Assembly (NCBI GenBank): GCA_014381035.1
Contig: JACMIS010000785.1
Span: forward strand, 1-10,837
Origin: Armatimonadota bacterium
Lineage (GTDB): Bacteria > Armatimonadota > Armatimonadia > Armatimonadales > Armatimonadaceae
DNA length: 10,837 nt
Reading direction: 5' to 3'
Part shown: in pieces, positions 6,452-10,837 of the stretch
Layout: each line of letters starts with the position of its first letter
Position numbering within the stretch: the stretch's first letter is position 1
Notes under the pieces: generated by a model
What the model was told of the DNA's origin: nothing
What the model saw: only the letters and a program-made list of their open reading frames with translations
Databases searched by the model: none
Position numbers and translations under genes: made by a program

Positions 6452-9400
6452 TTATGGTGAAAGCGATTGAAGCACTTGTCGCGTTGCTGGTACGGCTGAT
6501 TGTGATCCGTACCCGCCGTTCTCGATAATCACCGCGAACGCGACTTTAGGTTTGTCCGCCGGGGCGAACCCGATGAACCAGGAATGGGAAACGCGGTCGT
6601 ACTGATCGTTCTGCGCGGTGCCAGTCTTACCCGCGACCGGGAAAGGGAGATCGGAGAAGCGACCCGCCGCTGTGCCGGTGATGGTGACGCGGCGCATCAT
6701 GTCGGCGATCCGCGCGGCATCTTCTGGCGAAAGTGGTGTGTCCGCGACTTTCGTCGTCCCGGTTTTCTCCCACTGCGGCGCGAGACGCTTCCCGCCGTTC
6801 GCCACGGTTTGCGCGACGCCCGCCATTTCCAGCGGCGTCGCGAGCATCTCGCCCTGCCCGAAGGCGATCTCGGGCAGGGCGGCGTTGAACTCGGAAAGAT
6901 CGGGCAGATGAGCGAGCCCGTACCGGGCGGCGTGATCGTGCAAGGTCTGGGAGCCGAGTCGCAGACCCGCACGGGCAAAATAGACGTTGCACGACTCGGA
7001 AACCGCGATGGTCAGATTCGTCAAACCGTGCGGTCGCTCACCTTCATCGTCCACGATGCGCCGCCGGGCGTAGGTTTGATTGCCCGCCGTCCAGAGCACA
7101 TTCGGCTCGATGTGTCGGCAATTCACGGTAAAATCGGCGAGTCCCGCCGCGAACATCGCCGAGGTGGAGACGATCTTGAACGTCGAACCGGGCGGATACT
7201 GCCCGGCAATAGCGCGATTGATGAGTGGAAAGTCACCGTCCAGATTGGCATTGAGGTAGCGCATCTCCTGCGGTGTCAGATCGTTCGGGTCGTAGTTCGG
7301 GAGCGTTGCCGCCGCCAGGACCCCGCCGGTTGTCACATCCATGACGACAATCGCACCGCGTCGTTTCTTCGCTCCGTTGCGTTTATCGCGCAGGTTTGCC
7401 GTGACATTCTTCAACGCGGTGAGCGCGGCGGTTTGCAGGTCGGCATTGAGAGTAAGTGCAACATCCTTACCCTGCGGCAACCGAAAACCGGGCGTGTCCT
7501 TGCTACGCCAGTAGCCGACGAGGGACGCTTCCGTCTTGTAGCCGCGTAACCGTTCATCGAACCGCTTTTCCATCCCGGTCGGACCACCGATAGCGGGGGA
7601 CAAATACCCGATCAGGTGTCCCGTGGTCGCGCCCAACGGATAAACCCGTACGCCGTCGGGGCGTGTCGTCGCCAGCACTTTTCCGGCACGGTCGGTGATC
7701 CGCCCGCGCTTGATTCTGGCGGCGAGAGACAGCAGTCGTGGGTTGATGTGCGCCCGCCGCTGCTTGTCACGATCCGGAACGAGCACGGTGCGTGCGGCGA
7801 TAGCATCCGCGGCGAAGATATGGATGAATACGAGCCGCCCGGCGCAGATCAAACCGAGTGTGGCGAAAAAGAACATGCCGACCCGCCGCGCTGATGTTTC
7901 CCACGGGCGCGGCAATACCACCAACGCGCCACTGCCGGGAGGCACCCGAGAGGACAAATGAAGCAGGACACCGACCGCGAACAGCGAGGCGATGAGCGAT
8001 GATTTGCCGAACGATACGAAAGGAAGGGTGACACCCGAGAGCGGGAACAGCCCGAGCGTGCCGGAGACAATGAGCAGTGTCTGCAAGCCGAACAGCGAGG
8101 CGAGACCTGCCGCCAGATAGCGGTCGAAATCGGTCGCGGCGTGCCGCGCAATCGCGAACCCTCGCACGACGATGACGAGGTTACATAGTAGCACGGCGAG
8201 CGAACCGGCAATCCCCATGTCCTCGCCGAGCGTCGCCAGAGCGAGATCCGAGCCGCCCCGCGGAATAAATCGAGTCCCCCCTAGTCCTAAACCGGAGCCG
8301 AGCGGACCGCCCGACGCCATCCCCCATAACCCCAGCGCGAGATGGTCACCGCGCTGTTGCATGTTGTTCCAGGGGCTGAGCCACATATCGAGCCGGGTCG
8401 CGAAAACTCCGATGTCGAGCCGGTATCCGATAAATCCGCCAAGAAGAACCAGTCCCATTCCCGCCCAGATGTATACGCTACGCCCGGTGGCGAGGTAGAG
8501 CATGATCACGAAAACGCCGAAAAGAAGCAGTGCCGGTCCGAGATCGCGCACGATGGCGAAGAGGGCAAGTGGCAAGGCATACATCACGATCAACGGCATC
8601 GTGTCTTTCGCACGTGGCACCGGGAACGGTCCCCACTTCCGTAGAGGGTCGTCAAGCAATGTCGCCCTTTCAGCGAGATAGGCGGCGAGGAAGAAAACGA
8701 GCAACACCTTGATTGCTTCGACCGGCTGGACCCCGGCGACGGAAAGCCGGACGCCACCCGGACCGGAACCGGCAACCGCGAGCAGGATACAACCGCCAAA
8801 CGCCGCGAGTGCGTAGACATAGCCATACCTGTGGAGCGGGGCACGACCGAAAAGTGGGGACAGGGCAAGTATTAGCGCGACCGCACCGCCGTACACGATC
8901 CCCTGTGCTTGACTGACGAACGACAGCCTGTCACGCGTCGGGTCTTTAATAGCAAACAAAAGCAGGACAGAAACAAAGGAAAGGAACGCGGCGACAGGAA
9001 GCAGAAACGCGTCGGCTCGCGGGTGCGCGATTCGCAAAAGCAGATGCGTGACCACGAAAAACGCGACCAACCCGCCCGCCCAGAGAAACAACGTTTTCCG
9101 CACGGTAGCGACACTGCGAACAACGAGTCGAGGCTTTGCCTCGGAATAGTTCGCACGGGGGATGAGAAACTCTTTGCCGCTTTTCACGCGAGCAATGGCG
9201 TCCACATCGTCAAACCCATCTTTCGGACGTCTGGTGACAATCTGCTCCCCGACACTCGCGGGAACGTGCAAAATATTCGCCAACTGTGGCGCGGAAGCGG
9301 TGTTTATATTCAGGAGAGGCGGGGCGTTCGTTTTCTGTAAAGAATGGGGACTTGCGGACAGTTTCGTCAGCGTGGAGAGAGTGATACCGCAAATGAAGAC

Positions 9401-9502
9401 AAGGATTGCCAGAAGTAGAAGCAAGGCTTCGGTTACCCGAAGAGAGCGTTCACGCACGCCGGGACGGATGCGCTCGGAAACAGGTGGTAAGGAGTTGCTC
9501 AA
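6452..9502 (-). CDS. HhH-SEDS-PBP fusion: FtsW/RodA glycosyltransferase joined to class B penicillin-binding protein
   Basis: One 1016-residue membrane protein that should both polymerise lipid II and crosslink peptidoglycan. TM helix 25-47. ComEA-like helix-hairpin-helix domain 62-112 (LLNINTASAPQLANIL, GFDDVDAIARVKSGKEF). TM helix about 136-158. Ten-helix SEDS domain about 163-518, with VAGVQPVEAIKVLL, the large loop 361-428 with Asp419 (GGSDLALATLGEDMG) at the position of the essential SEDS aspartate, and LPLSGVTLPFVSFGKSS. TM helix 541-562, short pedestal domain (about 596-680). Transpeptidase about 716-1014 with Ser773-Thr-Phe-Lys776, Ser837-Cys-Asn839 and Lys959-Thr-Gly961. The helix count (13) places HhH and transpeptidase outside the inner membrane, with the SEDS domain in normal orientation. 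The reading frame is uninterrupted. The start is TTG at 9502 after a close in-frame stop, without a clear Shine-Dalgarno site; GTG at 9457 is an alternative. The transpeptidase is PbpA/PBP2-like. Confidence 0.95.
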   Translation of the reverse strand: MSNSLPPVSERIRPGVRERSLRVTEALLLLLAILVFICGITLSTLTKLSASPHSLQKTNAPPLLNINTASAPQLANILHVPASVGEQIVTRRPKDGFDDVDAIARVKSGKEFLIPRANYSEAKPRLVVRSVATVRKTLFLWAGGLVAFFVVTHLLLRIAHPRADAFLLPVAAFLSFVSVLLLFAIKDPTRDRLSFVSQAQGIVYGGAVALILALSPLFGRAPLHRYGYVYALAAFGGCILLAVAGSGPGGVRLSVAGVQPVEAIKVLLVFFLAAYLAERATLLDDPLRKWGPFPVPRAKDTMPLIVMYALPLALFAIVRDLGPALLLFGVFVIMLYLATGRSVYIWAGMGLVLLGGFIGYRLDIGVFATRLDMWLSPWNNMQQRGDHLALGLWGMASGGPLGSGLGLGGTRFIPRGGSDLALATLGEDMGIAGSLAVLLCNLVIVVRGFAIARHAATDFDRYLAAGLASLFGLQTLLIVSGTLGLFPLSGVTLPFVSFGKSSLIASLFAVGVLLHLSSRVPPGSGALVVLPRPWETSARRVGMFFFATLGLICAGRLVFIHIFAADAIAARTVLVPDRDKQRRAHINPRLLSLAARIKRGRITDRAGKVLATTRPDGVRVYPLGATTGHLIGYLSPAIGGPTGMEKRFDERLRGYKTEASLVGYWRSKDTPGFRLPQGKDVALTLNADLQTAALTALKNVTANLRDKRNGAKKRRGAIVVMDVTTGGVLAAATLPNYDPNDLTPQEMRYLNANLDGDFPLINRAIAGQYPPGSTFKIVSTSAMFAAGLADFTVNCRHIEPNVLWTAGNQTYARRRIVDDEGERPHGLTNLTIAVSESCNVYFARAGLRLGSQTLHDHAARYGLAHLPDLSEFNAALPEIAFGQGEMLATPLEMAGVAQTVANGGKRLAPQWEKTGTTKVADTPLSPEDAARIADMMRRVTITGTAAGRFSDLPFPVAGKTGTAQNDQYDRVSHSWFIGFAPADKPKVAFAVIIENGGYGSQSAVPATRQVLQSLSP

Positions 9503-9546
9503 TCTATTTGCTTAGACGGGAAAACTCACGCTTGGTTGCGATAGTA

Positions 9547-9589
9547 ACGGGCGATTCATTCCCCGTGGAGTGGGGAACGAATCGCCCGT
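9547..9589 (-). terminator. Strong 18-bp hairpin after the rpsF-ssb-rpsR operon
   Basis: The arms 9547-9564 and 9572-9589 pair at 17 of 18 positions (one A/C mismatch at 9558/9578) around a 7-base loop. It lies between the rpsR stop and the start of the SEDS-PBP gene. On the minus strand the stem is followed by TTACTATCG, with no U-tract, so a standard intrinsic terminator is not supported. Alternatives are a processing or stabilising hairpin, or an operator-like site. Confidence 0.5.
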
Positions 9590-9594
9590 CGGCG

Positions 9595-9615
9595 CGGAAC
9601 GGTGTCACCGTCCGG
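9595..9615. repeat. Near-perfect palindrome just downstream of rpsR
   Basis: ACGGTG-T-CACCGT (9599-9611) forms a perfect 6-bp inverted repeat around one base, with partial extension on both sides, 11 bases beyond the rpsR stop codon. It is next to the 18-bp hairpin, making two consecutive dyads in 60 bases. Role unknown. Confidence 0.4.
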
Positions 9616-9625
9616 TAGTTTCTGT

Positions 9626-9880
9626 TTAGGACGCTTCGGCGACGAACGGAAGCAGGGCGATTTCTCGTGCCCGCTTGATCGCGGTCGTCAGCATCCGCTG
9701 GTAGCGGGCGTTGGTACCGGTCGTGCGGCGCGGCAGGATCTTGCCACGCTCGGAGACGAAACGGCGCAGGAGAGCGACGTTCTTGTAGTCAATGAAGTCG
9801 ATTTTCTGCACGGTAAAGTAGCAGACTTTTCGCTTTACCTTTTTGAATTTGGTGCGACGCGGAGCGCGTACAACAGGCAT
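9626..9880 (-). CDS. rpsR: 30S ribosomal protein bS18
   Basis: 84 residues, the normal length for bS18, which binds the 30S platform as a heterodimer with bS6. The family pattern is clear: [36 protein letters not shown], then [23 protein letters not shown] start at 9880 with a weak AG-rich site upstream. It follows ssb by 21 bases on the minus strand, in the conserved order rpsF-ssb-rpsR, and is presumably cotranscribed. Nothing unusual. Confidence 0.97.
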   Translation of the reverse strand: MPVVRAPRRTKFKKVKRKVCYFTVQKIDFIDYKNVALLRRFVSERGKILPRRTTGTNARYQRMLTTAIKRAREIALLPFVAEAS

Positions 9881-9901
9881 AGTTTAATTTCTTTCTTGTA
9901 T

Positions 9902-10513
9902 CTATTCCGCGAACGGGTCATCGAACTGGTCCGCGTTGTCGTTATAGTTATTTGCCGGAGGAGCGTTTCGGCTGGGCGTGGGACGCGGCGCAGCGGTTCC
10001 ACCGCCACCATTGTAGCCGCCGCCACGGTTAGCCGGTGCCGCAACGGGAGCGACCTCGCGTGGTGTCTGGTCGTATTCGCCATTGCCACCGCCGCCGCCG
10101 CCGCCGTACTGGGCGTTACCACCACTTCGGGCGTATTGCTGACCGCCGCCGCCGCCCGCCGCATCACCTTCACCCTGTTCGCGCCGGTCGAGACCTTTTA
10201 CGGTATCGGCGACTACTTCCGCCGCCTTGCGCTTCTGACCCTCTTTATCCACGTAATCGCGGATCTGGAGGCGACCTTCGACGAGCACCAGACGCCCCTT
10301 GTTCAGGTATTGCGCCGCGTACTCCGCGCTTTGTCGCCATGTCGAAATGTCAATAAAGTCGGCTTGTTCCTGCGTGCCCTGATTGCGTGCTTCTTGCGAA
10401 AGCGGGCGATTCACGGCAAGGCGGAACTGCGTGACGGCGATTCCTGACGGGGTGTACTTCAGTTCGGGGTCGTTGACCATGCGGCCGATAAGAATGATGC
10501 GGTTGTAATTCAT
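9902..10513 (-). CDS. ssb: Single-stranded DNA-binding protein
   Basis: 203 residues. The OB-fold spans about 1-112: MNYNRIILIGRMVNDPELKY, VTQFRLAVNRP, ADFIDISTWRQSAEYAAQYL, KGRLVLVEGRLQIRDYVDKEG. It protects single-stranded DNA in replication and repair. A Gly/Asn/Pro-rich disordered linker (about 115-190) is encoded partly by a run of GGC/GGT codons. The acidic tip DDPFAE ends the protein; it resembles the DDDIPF tip that recruits partner proteins, but with two extra residues after Phe, whereas the classical tip ends in Phe. The ATG start at 10513 has GGAAGGAA 8 bases upstream. Between rpsF and rpsR, as in most bacteria; coupling to ribosomal-protein expression is the known logic of this operon. 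Confidence 0.97.
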   Translation of the reverse strand: MNYNRIILIGRMVNDPELKYTPSGIAVTQFRLAVNRPLSQEARNQGTQEQADFIDISTWRQSAEYAAQYLNKGRLVLVEGRLQIRDYVDKEGQKRKAAEVVADTVKGLDRREQGEGDAAGGGGGQQYARSGGNAQYGGGGGGGNGEYDQTPREVAPVAAPANRGGGYNGGGGTAAPRPTPSRNAPPANNYNDNADQFDDPFAE

Positions 10514-10520
10514 CGAAACG

Positions 10521-10528
10521 TTCCTTCC
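10521..10528 (-). promoter_or_regulatory. Shine-Dalgarno site of ssb
   Basis: GGAAGGAA on the minus strand, ending about 8 bases before the ATG at 10513; one of the few strong ribosome-binding sites in the window. Confidence 0.7.
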
Positions 10529-10546
10529 TGGATCACGGCGGCGTAA

Positions 10547-10560
10547 ACTGCAAATGCAGT
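10547..10560. repeat. ACTGCA-AA-TGCAGT palindrome upstream of ssb
   Basis: Perfect 6-bp inverted repeat 34-47 bases upstream of the ssb start, in the 147-base rpsF-ssb gap. Could be an operator or a small hairpin; no promoter could be placed beside it with confidence. Confidence 0.3.
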
Positions 10561-10660
10561 CTCGCGGTTTGCCGGTCCGCTACTGTGTCAATACTCACTA
10601 CATGAGGCGTGAACGGTGGTGTAGACCGTTTTTGACTATCCGTATAAGGGATAATCGTGC

Positions 10661-10837
10661 TTACTCCTCGGAAGCGGAATCGGAATCTGCACTATTTTCT
10701 TCCGCGCCGTTTTCTTCACTGGGAAGGTCGGTGACGGTAGGTGCTTCATTCGCAGATGCTTGTTGTTGCGCGGCGGCACGGGCTGCCATATCACGCTCGC
10801 GCTTTTCGGATTCGGCGGCGCGGATCTTGCTCGGATA
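10661..10837 (-). CDS. rpsF: 30S ribosomal protein bS6, C-terminal tail only (5' part beyond window)
   Basis: 58 codons and a TAA stop are visible, read from the right edge in the frame YPSKIRAAESEKRERDMAAR, then Ala/Gln-rich and finally a Glu/Ser/Asp-rich end. This is not the conserved bS6 fold but the charged extension that many bS6 proteins carry after it. The call rests mainly on position: it directly precedes ssb and rpsR in the same direction, as in the near-universal rpsF-ssb-rpsR cluster. If correct, the acidic tail is long compared with typical bS6. Confidence 0.75.
   Translation of the reverse strand, partial: YPSKIRAAESEKRERDMAARAAAQQQASANEAPTVTDLPSEENGAEENSADSDSASEE

Noticed and set aside
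9167..9319. The HhH domain as evidence for a natural-competence ComEA gene
   Set aside because: It is part of the SEDS-PBP frame, not a separate gene, and no other competence gene is present.
10083..10160. GCC/CCG triplet runs as a microsatellite or CRISPR-like repeat
   Set aside because: They encode the glycine-rich linker of SSB; there are no spaced direct repeats anywhere in the window.
9602..10447. Long plus-strand open frame of 281 codons opposite ssb and rpsR
   Set aside because: It overlaps two certain genes, its sequence is low complexity (Arg/Ala/Thr), and it is explained by the GC-rich glycine codons of ssb read in reverse.
10586..10591. Perfect TTGACA (minus strand) upstream of ssb as a -35 box
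   Set aside because: No acceptable -10 box occurs 16-18 bases downstream; the region there is GC-rich.
10514..10660. Possible S6:S18 autoregulatory RNA structure in the rpsF-ssb gap
   Set aside because: The known element sits in the leader before rpsF, which is outside the window, and the small hairpins here do not show a convincing match.

Overview
The window looks like chromosomal DNA of a diderm (outer-membrane) bacterium with moderately high GC. Evidence for an outer membrane is a porin-like beta-barrel gene and a PEP-CTERM surface/export protein. The cell-wall genes (AMIN amidase, GerMN lipoprotein, glutamate racemase in tight linkage) have a Terrabacteria flavour. My best guess is an Armatimonadota-like lineage. 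That is an inference from gene content only, and I could not test it.

Layout, left to right. (1) 1-3281, minus strand: an operon read right to left as N-acetylmuramoyl-L-alanine amidase, GerMN-domain lipoprotein, murI (murI runs off the left edge), with gaps of only 5 and 2 bases. A good sigma-70-type promoter lies at 3408-3437. (2) 3282-3644: a gene-free stretch with that promoter and a 115-bp element (3535-3649) bounded by ~30-bp inverted repeats; the element's right end supplies the stop codon of the next gene. (3) 3645-5582, minus strand: a phosphate-selective-porin-like outer-membrane protein, preceded by a single-pass membrane protein with a pseudopilin-like periplasmic domain. (4) 5743-6366, plus strand: the only plus-strand gene, a PEP-CTERM protein with an excellent match to a sigma-54 (-24/-12) promoter and a strong intrinsic terminator. 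(5) 6452-9502, minus strand: a 1016-residue fusion joining a periplasmic ComEA-like helix-hairpin-helix domain, a complete SEDS glycosyltransferase (FtsW/RodA) and a complete class B penicillin-binding transpeptidase. (6) 9503-9625: two strong palindromes. (7) 9626-10837, minus strand: rpsF (C-terminal end only), ssb, rpsR in the classical order.

Functionally the window is dominated by envelope biogenesis: MurI makes D-glutamate, the SEDS-PBP fusion polymerises and crosslinks peptidoglycan, and the amidase cleaves it. The porin and the PEP-CTERM protein belong to the outer layers. The item most worth pursuing is the HhH-SEDS-PBP fusion: all catalytic motifs are retained, and an apparent nucleic-acid-binding fold is predicted on the outside of the inner membrane. 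Second is the sigma-54 promoter on the PEP-CTERM gene.
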